DNA of 9,480 bases from Anaerolinea sp. GTDB taxonomy: Bacteria > Chloroflexota > Anaerolineae > Anaerolineales > Anaerolineaceae. Position numbers and translations under genes: made by a program. This document shows, one piece after another, positions 1 to 6,982 of the stretch. The DNA is taken from contig PNNU01000106.1 of assembly GCA_013824385.1 (NCBI GenBank), positions 1-9,480 on the forward strand, read 5' to 3'. The notes beneath the pieces were generated by a model. It was not told the origin of the DNA, did no database searches, and was given only the letters and a program-made list of their open reading frames with translations. The stretch's first letter is position 1; the number at the start of each line of letters is the position of its first letter.

Positions 1-306
1 TTCTAAACTATCCAAATAAGTAAGTGATAAATAAATGCCTAGATAAAAAAGTTAAGTAGTGGTTGAGTTTAAGATTATAAATTGTGAACATATCACAGGC
101 ATTTTCTATTCTTCGATTTGGATAATGACTAATCATTTTTATGATATTAGATACAGGCAACAAATAACACCTCTATCACACCAGTTGTTTGAATATCGTG
201 TGATAAATGAAAGAAATGTAAATAAATGGTAATTATTGCCTGACAAAACTACAATTGATGTGTTGCACTCTCAAAACAGATAACAATTGAATAATATTTT
301 GATGGC
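1..306. other. Non-coding region downstream of the IclR gene
   Basis: This AT-rich stretch lies 3' of the minus-strand IclR gene. I see no plausible coding region on either strand and no hairpin followed by a T-run that would make a clear intrinsic terminator for the IclR gene. Its main structure is the inverted repeat at 174-205, listed separately. The octamer ACAATTGA occurs twice (251-258 and 283-290), which may be chance in AT-rich DNA. Confidence 0.6.
174..205. repeat. Inverted repeat TATCACAC/GTGTGATA, operator-like
   Basis: Perfect 8-bp arms TATCACAC (174-181) and GTGTGATA (198-205) are separated by 16 bp. The left arm continues as ATCACACCAG (175-184). That decamer is also the core of the larger inverted repeat on the other side of the IclR gene (1267-1276, and its complement at 1226-1235). 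A shared motif on both flanks of a regulator gene suggests a binding site for that regulator. No T-run follows on the minus strand, so an intrinsic terminator is less likely. The role is inferred. Confidence 0.45.
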
Positions 307-1107
307 TTAAATTGAGAGTCCCATTTTCTTTGAAATCATGTCAGCAATCGAGATCAATTTGTTTCCATACTTTTCAATATCTTCGATAGGGAATCTTTGA
401 ATTGGAACAGAAATACTGATCGCTGCAATGGGGTATCCTTTTCGATCAAATATGGGTGCCCCTACACAACGTCCACCCATTTCGTTTTCTTGTTCATCAA
501 TCGCAAACCCGCGTTGTTTAATTTTTGCCAGATCAGTAACCAATTGAGTCTCGTTTTTTATCGAAAAAGGTGTAACCACTACATATTCATATCCATTCAA
601 AATGTTCTTAATATCAGATTCTGGTAAGAAAGAAAGGATCGCTTTTCCCAGAGATGTACTATGAAGATACCCACGTCTTCCCAACTCTGACCGTATACCC
701 AGTGAGTGGTTGCCAAACATTCTTTCAATATAAACCACTTCATTTCCATCTCTAACAGCCAGGTTTACGCTTTCACCACACCAATCGCGGATTTCTTCAA
801 GGAAAGGAGCAGCAACTTTCCGAAGATCAAGTTGATCAAGAAGAACAGCTGCCCTTTCAGCAAGTTTCAAGCCTAGCCGGTATTTTCGATTTGAAGGGTT
901 TTGATCAAGGTAATTATTTACCTTCAATGTATAGATCAAGCCGGATGCAGTACCTATTGGTAGTTCTACAAGCTTGGCGATTTCTGCGTTTCCAAGCTCA
1001 ACATGTCCTTTGTCAAAGAGATTTAAAATATCAAGTGCACGTTGAACTGAACCAATTGTTTTTCGTGGTGTGGATTTATCGCTTGTTTTCAAAATCATTT
1101 CCTTCAT
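307..1107 (-). CDS. IclR-family transcriptional regulator
   Basis: This 266-residue protein has the normal IclR-family length and layout. An N-terminal winged helix-turn-helix begins near residue 18 (GSVQRALDILNLF) and runs to about residue 80. A C-terminal effector-binding domain follows (about 95-262), with family-typical stretches such as RSELGRRGYLHSTSLGKAIL (139-158) and the Cys-containing GGRCVGAPIFD (211-221). IclR proteins bind small catabolic intermediates and switch adjacent degradation operons on or off. Its place behind the transporter/hydrolase genes, on the same strand, fits local control. The ATG at 1107 lacks a strong Shine-Dalgarno; another ATG three codons later (1098) is possible, and the HTH needs an upstream start in either case. 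It is separated from the preceding hydrolase by 204 bp carrying operator-like repeats, so it probably has its own promoter and may be autoregulated. Effector unknown. Confidence 0.9.
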   Translation of the reverse strand: MKEMILKTSDKSTPRKTIGSVQRALDILNLFDKGHVELGNAEIAKLVELPIGTASGLIYTLKVNNYLDQNPSNRKYRLGLKLAERAAVLLDQLDLRKVAAPFLEEIRDWCGESVNLAVRDGNEVVYIERMFGNHSLGIRSELGRRGYLHSTSLGKAILSFLPESDIKNILNGYEYVVVTPFSIKNETQLVTDLAKIKQRGFAIDEQENEMGGRCVGAPIFDRKGYPIAAISISVPIQRFPIEDIEKYGNKLISIADMISKKMGLSI

Positions 1108-1209
1108 TACAAAGATTCAAACATATAATTTTAATCTTATTCCAATAAATGTACACCTCAAACAGACCATCGAATTCGTCAACATTATTTCACACTCAAA
1201 TTTGACCGT

Positions 1210-1238
1210 TTTATACTTTGCTAACCTGGTGTGATGGA
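1210..1238 (-). promoter_or_regulatory. Candidate promoter of the IclR gene
   Basis: On the minus strand a good -10 hexamer, TATAAA, lies at 1215-1210. The corresponding -35 zone (about 1233-1238) is a poor match, so an activator or weak basal expression is possible. The near arm of the 12-bp inverted repeat (1226-1237) falls between the two elements and overlaps the -35 zone. A bound protein there would block polymerase. A 10-bp palindrome TCAAATTTGA (1196-1205) lies just downstream, near the expected start of transcription. Assignment is tentative. Confidence 0.3.
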
Positions 1239-1276
1239 ACTTTATCAGGTGATCGTTTCGACAACCATCACACCAG
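1226..1276. repeat. Perfect 12-bp inverted repeat upstream of the IclR gene
   Basis: The arms CTGGTGTGATGG (1226-1237) and CCATCACACCAG (1265-1276) match perfectly across a 27-bp spacer. The decamer ATCACACCAG also occurs at 175-184, beyond the other end of the IclR gene. Widely spaced, identical, inverted half-sites in front of a regulator gene look like an operator bound by a dimer or tetramer. The hairpin could also mark the 3' end of the upstream hydrolase mRNA, but no T-run follows it on the minus strand. Binding by the adjacent IclR protein is inferred. Confidence 0.55.
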
Positions 1277-1311
1277 AATTAGTAAAACCGATTAAATCTT
1301 TTTAGTAGTTG

Positions 1312-2160
1312 CTAAAGTGATGCAACCTTCTTTGCGAAAGCAGCCACTTTGGTGTTGAATTCTTCAGGACATGTGAAAAAGAATGCATGCCCACCTTTTT
1401 CAAAGGTATATGATTCTTTATATACCTTTGGATTGGTGTTTTCAGGATAGTACTTGGTGGCAAGTTCTTTGCCGTTGGCAGTCACTGCTGAGTTTGCACC
1501 CATGAACAAAATAGGCAAAGACACCTTGGGCAGCATTTCATATCCATTTTGGAAGACAAGATCGTTGTAAATGGCAAAGGAAATATAAGCAGGGGTCTTC
1601 AGTAATTCGGTAGCACAGAAATCGATTTTGGAATCATCATGACCTGCAAAGATCATTTTGGCAAAATAACCGCAATAGCCTGCGTAGTCAGTATAACTTT
1701 TAAGCAAAGAACCATTGAAGCCATCCATGTTAAACCCTTTTAAATGATGGGCATTCCAGACTTCGTCGTGCATGGCTCCGAGTGGGCAATCCAATAAACC
1801 AAGTGAATCGATTCTGTGATTACCAAAGAGCATGTGATATTTCAACACAAATTGTCCAGACATTGACCAACCCAACAGGGTTGCATCTTTCACATCCAAA
1901 TAGTCAAGTAATTCTTTTATATCCAGGGCGTTGCGAGCGATGGTATGTCCTTGCAGCCCTTTAGATGAAGAGCCTTGTCCGCGCGGATCAAAAGTAATAA
2001 CACGGTTGGTTTTTGCTAGTTCACCAATATTATTTTCAAAAAATCTGGTGGAACAGCAGAAACCTGGAACTAAAACAATGGGTTTTCCTTTACCGTGATC
2101 TTCAAAATAGAGGATCGCATCGTCACTGGTTCTGAAATAATTTTCTCTTTTGCCTGCCAT
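1312..2160 (-). CDS. Alpha/beta-fold hydrolase
   Basis: This 282-residue protein has the alpha/beta-hydrolase core: an oxyanion-hole strand IVLVPGFCCS (28-37), the strand/turn VITFDPRGQGSS (54-65), the nucleophile elbow GWSMSG (97-102, Ser99), and a C-terminal His in GGHAFF (His258) followed by the usual CPEEFN. It most resembles the esterase/haloperoxidase-like branch and should be a cytoplasmic esterase, lactonase or C-C/amide hydrolase. The usual acid position after strand 7 reads GANS (221-224), with Ser where Asp is expected. Asp124, at the end of strand 6 (LGLLDCP), could act instead. I chose the ATG at 2160 because AGGAG (2172-2168) lies 7 nt upstream; the in-frame TTG seven codons earlier has no comparable site. 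It is separated by 63 bp from the amidohydrolase and is probably the last structural gene of the operon. Fold is confident, substrate unknown. Confidence 0.85.
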   Translation of the reverse strand: MAGKRENYFRTSDDAILYFEDHGKGKPIVLVPGFCCSTRFFENNIGELAKTNRVITFDPRGQGSSSKGLQGHTIARNALDIKELLDYLDVKDATLLGWSMSGQFVLKYHMLFGNHRIDSLGLLDCPLGAMHDEVWNAHHLKGFNMDGFNGSLLKSYTDYAGYCGYFAKMIFAGHDDSKIDFCATELLKTPAYISFAIYNDLVFQNGYEMLPKVSLPILFMGANSAVTANGKELATKYYPENTNPKVYKESYTFEKGGHAFFFTCPEEFNTKVAAFAKKVASL

Positions 2161-2167
2161 TTTAAAT

Positions 2168-2172
2168 CTCCT
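2168..2172 (-). promoter_or_regulatory. Shine-Dalgarno of the alpha/beta hydrolase
   Basis: AGGAG on the minus strand, 7 nt before the ATG at 2160, fixes the start and excludes the upstream TTG at 2181. Confidence 0.75.
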
Positions 2173-2223
2173 CTCAAACAAATGTGGTTTTTTTAACTCC
2201 GCAATCTTATTGAAAAAAAATTT

Positions 2224-3216
2224 CTAATTTTTATTAATAAAATTGAGGAAATTGTTGCCTAACATATTTTCCATATCTTTTTGACTGATTTTCGCAACTC
2301 CCAATTTTTCTGCGTGCTTATTAATATTCAGAAACTTCGCAAGAAGTTGTTCTGGGAACTCAAAACCCGGATAGTCAGTTCCCCAACATACTTTTTCTAA
2401 TGGCACTCCAAACGCTTTGCATTTATGTAGGAAACGAAGCATCTCTTCTTCACTTATTAAGCTATTGAAAAATGAAACATCCAGGTAGAAATTCGGGTGT
2501 TTTCCGACCAAGACCAGACACTCATCCACCCAAGGAGCACCAGCATGACAAGCTAATAGTTTCAGGTTTGGAAACGCTCTGCCGACATCATCAAGTAGGA
2601 ACGGACGACCATATTTTAAAGGTGCATCAATGACTGGCGTGGAAGATTGATGAATCATTACTGGTATTTGTAATTCTTCTGCTCTTTTGAAGATCGGGAA
2701 TGCCAGATCGCGATCATCAGGTGAATAATGATCATATGCAGGATAAAGTTTTAAACCGGTTAATCCCAAATCCAGAATAGCTCTATCCAATTCTTTGATT
2801 GCTGAACTAACACCCCGGTATTTCGGATTCACGGCACAAAAACCGATAAATCTATCAGGATAAGTTTTTACAAGATCAGCAATATAGTCATTTGCCTTAT
2901 CAATACTGGGAGGACCTGGAACCTTGGTAAAACCAAAGGGGTCAAATAATCCTCTAACGCCATATGCAGTGTAATCTGATGGAGCAACTGCCAGAATGAC
3001 ACATTTGTCAACTCCTGGATGGTCTGCCAATAGCTTATCAGGATGGGTTGGAGCCCACAAATATTCCATCCCTTTCCAATCATCATCTGTTGGCATGCGG
3101 TCTGCAGGTAATACACCCTTGGAACGAAAATAGCCTAAAGTCATTTCTTTTATGAATTTTTCCGCTCCAGGGTAGGCGCCAGTTAATAAAACGTGGTTGT
3201 GGCAATCAATAATCAT
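2224..3216 (-). CDS. Amidohydrolase-related TIM-barrel enzyme (ACMSD-like)
   Basis: This 330-residue protein matches the amidohydrolase_2 (PF04909) group, which includes ACMSD-type decarboxylases and related metal-dependent hydrolases. The metal-site elements appear in order: HxH at the end of strand 1 (MIIDCHNH, His6 and His8), a strand-5 His (VMIHQSS, His189), a strand-6 His (LACHAGAPW, His224) and a strand-8 Asp (WGTDYPG, Asp281). GLKLYPAYDHYSPDD (154-168) is a typical strand-4 segment of the group. No signal peptide is seen, so it should act in the cytoplasm. Expected chemistry is non-oxidative decarboxylation or hydrolysis of a carboxylated or lactone-type compound; the exact reaction cannot be read from sequence. 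The ATG is 10 nt after the transporter-fusion stop, and its Shine-Dalgarno overlaps that stop codon, so translation is probably coupled and expression tied to transport. Confidence 0.87.
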   Translation of the reverse strand: MIIDCHNHVLLTGAYPGAEKFIKEMTLGYFRSKGVLPADRMPTDDDWKGMEYLWAPTHPDKLLADHPGVDKCVILAVAPSDYTAYGVRGLFDPFGFTKVPGPPSIDKANDYIADLVKTYPDRFIGFCAVNPKYRGVSSAIKELDRAILDLGLTGLKLYPAYDHYSPDDRDLAFPIFKRAEELQIPVMIHQSSTPVIDAPLKYGRPFLLDDVGRAFPNLKLLACHAGAPWVDECLVLVGKHPNFYLDVSFFNSLISEEEMLRFLHKCKAFGVPLEKVCWGTDYPGFEFPEQLLAKFLNINKHAEKLGVAKISQKDMENMLGNNFLNFINKN

Positions 3217-3223
3217 TTTGTAT

Positions 3224-3228
3224 CTCCT
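3224..3228 (-). promoter_or_regulatory. Shine-Dalgarno overlapping the upstream stop codon
   Basis: AGGAG at 3228-3224 on the minus strand lies 7 nt before the amidohydrolase ATG at 3216. It shares bases with the TAG stop (3229-3227) of the transporter fusion, so ribosomes ending the fusion are placed to re-initiate on the amidohydrolase. Confidence 0.7.
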
Positions 3229-5722
3229 AAGATAGCACTTGAACTTTCTTTTGATGCCTTACCATCTTTTCATAGGATGAAATGATGACCAACAACATCA
3301 CTCCACTGATCACTTCTTGATACCACATGGGAATATCCATCAAACTAAGTATATTCGCTAATATCCCGAGCACAAACACACCGCAAATTGTTCCAGCAAT
3401 ACTTCCACGGCCACCTGCCAATGTTGCTCCGCCGATCAATACGCACGCAATCGCTTGAAGTTCCATCCCAGGACCAAGTACAGGATCTGCTGCTCCAAAT
3501 CGGCCTAAAAGGTAGATCGCCGCAAAAACTGACATCAAGGAACAGAAAATGTAAGATAAATAGACATGTTTATTGACGCCAATTCCGGCATTGAAAGCAC
3601 TGATCTTGTTTTCGCCTACAGCAAAGAAACCTCTGCCTAATGGCGTATAACGCAAGACCACAGTAAAGAGAATGGATAGAATAACCAACAAGAATAATGC
3701 TGATGGTAGCCCTAATATATCCCCGTTGAACAAGGTCTTGAAGATTTCAGGTGACGGGCCAAAGGGTTTGGGAGAAACGATCAACGCTACACCTTCCATC
3801 ACAAGCATCATACCGATGGTCACTACGAAAGAATCGACTTTGGCTTTTTGAATTAAAAGGGCGTTCAAGAAACCAACCAGAATTCCGAAGGCGATCATTA
3901 CTGCAATTCCAATTATCGGTGGTTGACCAAATTTAACCATCATAGTCAAACCAATCACTGAAGATGCAGCCATGACCGCACCGGAAGACAGATCGATTCC
4001 GCCAGCAATTATTACCACCAACTGCCCCAACGCAAGGATGATCAACGGCATGGACTGTCCGAATAAGTTGCTGTAGTTAATCCATGTTCTGAAAAATGGA
4101 TTGATCGCCGAACCGATGGCCAACAATGCTATCAGAATGACCAATAATAAGGCGAAGTTATTGTTATTTTTAACAAATAGCCGATTATAGACACTTTTGA
4201 TCCCGGTTACTGCCTTTTCTTCTTTCTTTACCGTACTCGCGGTAGACGCATCTGCGATATGCATGATTGCAGCTTCCGTAATGTCACTTTCCATTTCGCC
4301 AACAACCTGCATCTCAGACATAACCATCGCGCGATGACTTAAGTAGATTAATTCTTCCCAATCTGAAGTAACCAAAATAATGCTTTTACCGCTTGCAGCG
4401 AGATCTTTAATGATCTTATAAATTTCTTCACGAGCGCCAATATCAACACCGCGGGTCGGTTCATCCAAGAGAAGCACATCTGAATTTGCAAGCAGTGTTT
4501 TTGCAATGACAGCTTTCTGCTGATTGCCGCCACTCAATTGTTTCACGAAATGATCCAACCTACCGGGGTCGAGCATCACCTGGTTGGAAGAATTGATTAC
4601 AGCATCTTTTTCAGATTTGACATCAACCAGTCCCAATCTTTTGCGTAGATCAAAGGTTGTAGAAGCAATATTGAATCGGGTGCTCTCGCCCAGAAACAGA
4701 CCACTCACTTTTCTGTCTTCAGGAACAAGAGTAATTCCATTTTTGATGGCATCGGTTGGTGAATTTACAATTATTTCTTTTCCATTTTTTTTAATTTTGC
4801 CGGCGATAGTTTTATCAATTCCAAAAAGAGTATGCAGCAGTTCTGTTCGTCCAGAACCGACAAGACCGGCAATTCCAAGGATTTCTCCTTTACGAACATA
4901 TAGTTTTTTACAACGGGCACCATTTTGCGAGGTGATATTTTCACATTCAAAAACAATCTGATTCGTGTTCTTTTCATTAAATACTTTGTTCAACACGACA
5001 TCATGTCCAACGATATATTGGATGACTGCCGATTTTTCCATGGATCCTATTGAAGCAAATACAAGATTTCCATCGCGTAAAATAATATTGCGTTGGCAGA
5101 TCTGAGTGACTTCATCAAGACGGTGTGAGACAAACACTATTGTTGTGCCAGTTTTTGCAGCATTTTTGATCTTGTTAAATAGCCAGGCAATCTCAGATTC
5201 TGAGAGTGCTGAAGTAGGTTCATCAAGCAATAACAATTTTGGGTTTTCATTAAAAGCGCGGGCAATTTCAACCATATGTTGCTTTGCAACACTGAGGCTT
5301 GAAACCAATACATCTGCTTTGATTTCTAATTCGTATTCATCCAGAATTTCCTGTGCAAGCTGGTTCGTCTTTTTCCAATCGATCGTCCCCACTGTTGTTT
5401 TTACTTCCCTGCCAATAAACAAGTTTTCTGCGACTGTAAGGTGTGAAAACAAGTTTAACTCTTGATAAACGCTAATCATGCCAAGTTCTAATGCTTGACG
5501 CGGAGAATTATTATCAATCTTTTTCCCCGCAAGAGAGATGAAACCGGAATCGGCGGTTTGAGTGCCGCCAATGATCTTTAGTAACGTGCTTTTACCAGCA
5601 CCATTAGCTCCCAAAAGTCCAACAATTTCACCTGTATAGATATCAAAGGTGATTTCTTTAAGGACTTTTTGTCCAAAGAAAGATTTATTGATTGCGTTTA
5701 TCGATAATAAAAGTTCTTGCAT
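3227..5722 (-). CDS. Fused RbsA-type tandem ATPase and RbsC-type permease
   Basis: This 831-residue protein joins two usually separate subunits of a CUT2 (ribose/AI-2-class) ABC importer. Residues 1-490 are an RbsA-like double nucleotide-binding unit. Domain 1 has Walker A GANGAGKST (38-46), Q-loop Gln87, signature LSVAK (143-147), Walker B LLLLDEPTSAL (163-173) and H-loop His200. Domain 2 has a degenerate Walker A GLVGSGRTE (286-294), signature LSGGNQQK (396-403), Walker B VLLLDEPTRG (416-425) and no H-loop His (Asp454 in VTSDWEE), the asymmetry normal for RbsA. A charged linker (about 491-522) leads to a permease domain (523-820) of about 8-10 hydrophobic segments, with RbsC hallmarks GGIDLSSG (574-581) and GGATLAGGRGSIAG (764-777). 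The frame is continuous, with no internal ATG between residue 488 and the membrane domain, so this looks like a true fusion. It should pair with the stand-alone permease encoded at 6983-7930. AGGAG lies 6 nt before the ATG. Confidence 0.92.
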   Translation of the reverse strand: MQELLLSINAINKSFFGQKVLKEITFDIYTGEIVGLLGANGAGKSTLLKIIGGTQTADSGFISLAGKKIDNNSPRQALELGMISVYQELNLFSHLTVAENLFIGREVKTTVGTIDWKKTNQLAQEILDEYELEIKADVLVSSLSVAKQHMVEIARAFNENPKLLLLDEPTSALSESEIAWLFNKIKNAAKTGTTIVFVSHRLDEVTQICQRNIILRDGNLVFASIGSMEKSAVIQYIVGHDVVLNKVFNEKNTNQIVFECENITSQNGARCKKLYVRKGEILGIAGLVGSGRTELLHTLFGIDKTIAGKIKKNGKEIIVNSPTDAIKNGITLVPEDRKVSGLFLGESTRFNIASTTFDLRKRLGLVDVKSEKDAVINSSNQVMLDPGRLDHFVKQLSGGNQQKAVIAKTLLANSDVLLLDEPTRGVDIGAREEIYKIIKDLAASGKSIILVTSDWEELIYLSHRAMVMSEMQVVGEMESDITEAAIMHIADASTASTVKKEEKAVTGIKSVYNRLFVKNNNNFALLLVILIALLAIGSAINPFFRTWINYSNLFGQSMPLIILALGQLVVIIAGGIDLSSGAVMAASSVIGLTMMVKFGQPPIIGIAVMIAFGILVGFLNALLIQKAKVDSFVVTIGMMLVMEGVALIVSPKPFGPSPEIFKTLFNGDILGLPSALFLLVILSILFTVVLRYTPLGRGFFAVGENKISAFNAGIGVNKHVYLSYIFCSLMSVFAAIYLLGRFGAADPVLGPGMELQAIACVLIGGATLAGGRGSIAGTICGVFVLGILANILSLMDIPMWYQEVISGVMLLVIISSYEKMVRHQKKVQVLS

Positions 5723-5728
5723 CGCTTA

Positions 5729-5733
5729 CTCCT
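5729..5733 (-). promoter_or_regulatory. Shine-Dalgarno flush against the intergenic hairpin
   Basis: AGGAG (5733-5729, minus strand) lies 6 nt before the fusion ATG at 5722 and begins at the first base after the 16-bp stem (5734-5769). Stem formation or breathing, or a bound protein, could affect ribosome access here. Confidence 0.7.
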
Positions 5734-5769
5734 CTATCGGACAGAGAGGCAAACCTCTCTGTCCGATAG
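5734..5769 (-). promoter_or_regulatory. Perfect 16-bp intergenic stem-loop
   Basis: CTATCGGACAGAGAGG (5734-5749) and CCTCTCTGTCCGATAG (5754-5769) are perfect complements around a 4-nt loop. The element lies between the binding-lipoprotein stop (5786) and the fusion start (5722). No T-run follows on the minus strand; the next bases are the Shine-Dalgarno itself. A full intrinsic terminator is therefore unlikely. ABC importer operons often carry such a stem after the binding-protein gene to protect its mRNA from 3' decay and give excess binding protein; that role is inferred here. Confidence 0.7.
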
Positions 5770-5785
5770 TCAATGTCAATAAAAC

Positions 5786-6913
5786 CTATTTAAAGTATTG
5801 TGAAGCAAATTCCACGGGGATGTAGGAGAGCGCCCAATAAGAATCTGGCATACCAGCAGGAATCAAAGCTTGAACTTCTGATCCGCTCATAATCTTGGTT
5901 GGGACAAGAGATTCATGTGGAACTGGTGTTCCAGCTAAATACTCAAACAACAAGTCGGCGGCAATGGCTGAAGTACCGCTACCACCAGGAATGCTGATGT
6001 AATTGGTATAACCAATTTCAACAGCTTTCTTCTGAAAGCCATTCCAATCATCGACTGTCATATATGGCAGTTCCAATCCAGCATCCTGATAGGCTTCGAT
6101 GATGCCCATGCCCATCATGCCGCCATCAACAATCACACCATTGATATCGGGATTGGAGGCCAGGAAGGTTTCCATCTTTTGTTTGGTCACAGCGGCAGAG
6201 TATTCACCATATTCAGTTCCAACATTCTCAATTCCGGGGAACTCTTTGAGTGCATCGGCAACACCACGAAGAACATTTTCAGAGAAACCACTTCCGGGCT
6301 CACCCATGATGGTTACTACTTTGCCTTTGCCGCCCATTGATTCGCTAATCCACTTGGCGATGGTATATCCGCTGTTGTAGTTTTCACGATCAACATAGGT
6401 CACGTATTTGTCGGTTAAGACACTGGCGCCAAAGATGATCACGGGAATCCCCATATCAGAGGCTTTCTCGACAACGTTTACCAATGCGGATTCGCTCAAA
6501 GGTTGAATCATGAGAGCATCAACGTTTTTGGTAAGGAGATTTTCGATTTGGCTGACCTGTTTGGTTGCGTCACCATCAGCAGATTCGTAATAAACCTTTT
6601 CAACCTGGTCTTTGTATTTGATGTCAAATGAATATTGCAGGTGATACATCATGGATGCAGCCCAGTCATTTGTCGGACCTTCATAAGAAACGCCGATAAC
6701 ATATTTCTCTTTAGGCGCCTTGGATGAGGTCATCATTTTGACTTCTTCAGTGGCGGCAGCAGTTGCAGCCGGGGCGGCTGTTTCTACAGCAGCAGTGGCA
6801 ACCACCGGAGCGGCAGTTTCTTCAACAGCCGGGGCAGCTGTTGGAGCAGCTTTTGGTGTACATGCAGAAATCATGAAAACCGCAATTACCAAACACACAA
6901 CAATTCGCTTCAT
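5786..6913 (-). CDS. Sugar-type ABC importer solute-binding lipoprotein
   Basis: This 375-residue exported lipoprotein is the ligand receptor of the importer. A short signal peptide (1-17, MKRIVVCLVIAVFMISA) ends in a lipobox with Cys18. A low-complexity Ala/Pro/Thr/Glu/Val linker (about 20-60) follows, a style common in Anaerolineae lipoproteins. The rest (about 70-375) is a type 1 periplasmic-binding domain (Peripla_BP_4, RbsB/LsrB-like): YVIGVSYEGPTNDWAASM at the first strand, VDALMIQPLSESAL (131-144), GKVVTIMGEPGSGFSENVLR (197-216) and MTVDDWNG (285-292) near the hinge. It should bind a small polar ligand outside the membrane and deliver it to the two permease domains. AAGGAG (6925-6920) lies 6 nt before the ATG. 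A small stem-loop lies upstream and a strong one downstream, which may set its level above that of the other subunits. The family includes sugar, AI-2 and polyol binders; the ligand cannot be chosen from sequence. Confidence 0.92.
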   Translation of the reverse strand: MKRIVVCLVIAVFMISACTPKAAPTAAPAVEETAAPVVATAAVETAAPAATAAATEEVKMMTSSKAPKEKYVIGVSYEGPTNDWAASMMYHLQYSFDIKYKDQVEKVYYESADGDATKQVSQIENLLTKNVDALMIQPLSESALVNVVEKASDMGIPVIIFGASVLTDKYVTYVDRENYNSGYTIAKWISESMGGKGKVVTIMGEPGSGFSENVLRGVADALKEFPGIENVGTEYGEYSAAVTKQKMETFLASNPDINGVIVDGGMMGMGIIEAYQDAGLELPYMTVDDWNGFQKKAVEIGYTNYISIPGGSGTSAIAADLLFEYLAGTPVPHESLVPTKIMSGSEVQALIPAGMPDSYWALSYIPVEFASQYFK

Positions 6914-6919
6914 TTTCTT

Positions 6920-6925
6920 CTCCTT
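6920..6925 (-). promoter_or_regulatory. Strong Shine-Dalgarno of the binding lipoprotein
   Basis: AAGGAG on the minus strand, 6 nt before the ATG at 6913, is a near-ideal ribosome binding site, in keeping with the high synthesis expected for a binding protein. Confidence 0.7.
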
Positions 6926-6940
6926 ATAGTTTATGTTTGA

Positions 6941-6958
6941 ATAAGCAAATCTGCTTAT
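6941..6958 (-). promoter_or_regulatory. Small stem-loop before the lipoprotein gene
   Basis: ATAAGCA (6941-6947) and TGCTTAT (6952-6958) form a perfect 7-bp stem with a 4-nt loop in the 69-bp gap between the permease stop and the lipoprotein start. The stem is AT-rich, and no T-run follows on the minus strand. It could mark a processing site or a 5' stabiliser of the lipoprotein mRNA; it is too weak to be certain. Confidence 0.4.
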
Positions 6959-6982
6959 AACAACCGATTTTTGGAGTTGTGT

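Noticed and set aside
2161..2181. Seven-residue extension of the alpha/beta hydrolase from a TTG
   Set aside because: The AGGAG at 2172-2168 lies inside this stretch and correctly serves the ATG at 2160.
4584..4961. Plus-strand frame opposite the ATPase domain
   Set aside because: It lies antisense to a clearly conserved ABC ATPase and has no domain or ribosome site of its own; the same holds for the other plus-strand frames inside the seven genes.
5734..5769. Intrinsic terminator between the lipoprotein and fusion genes
   Set aside because: The stem is strong but no T-run follows on the minus strand, and the next gene's ribosome site directly abuts it, so full termination is unlikely.
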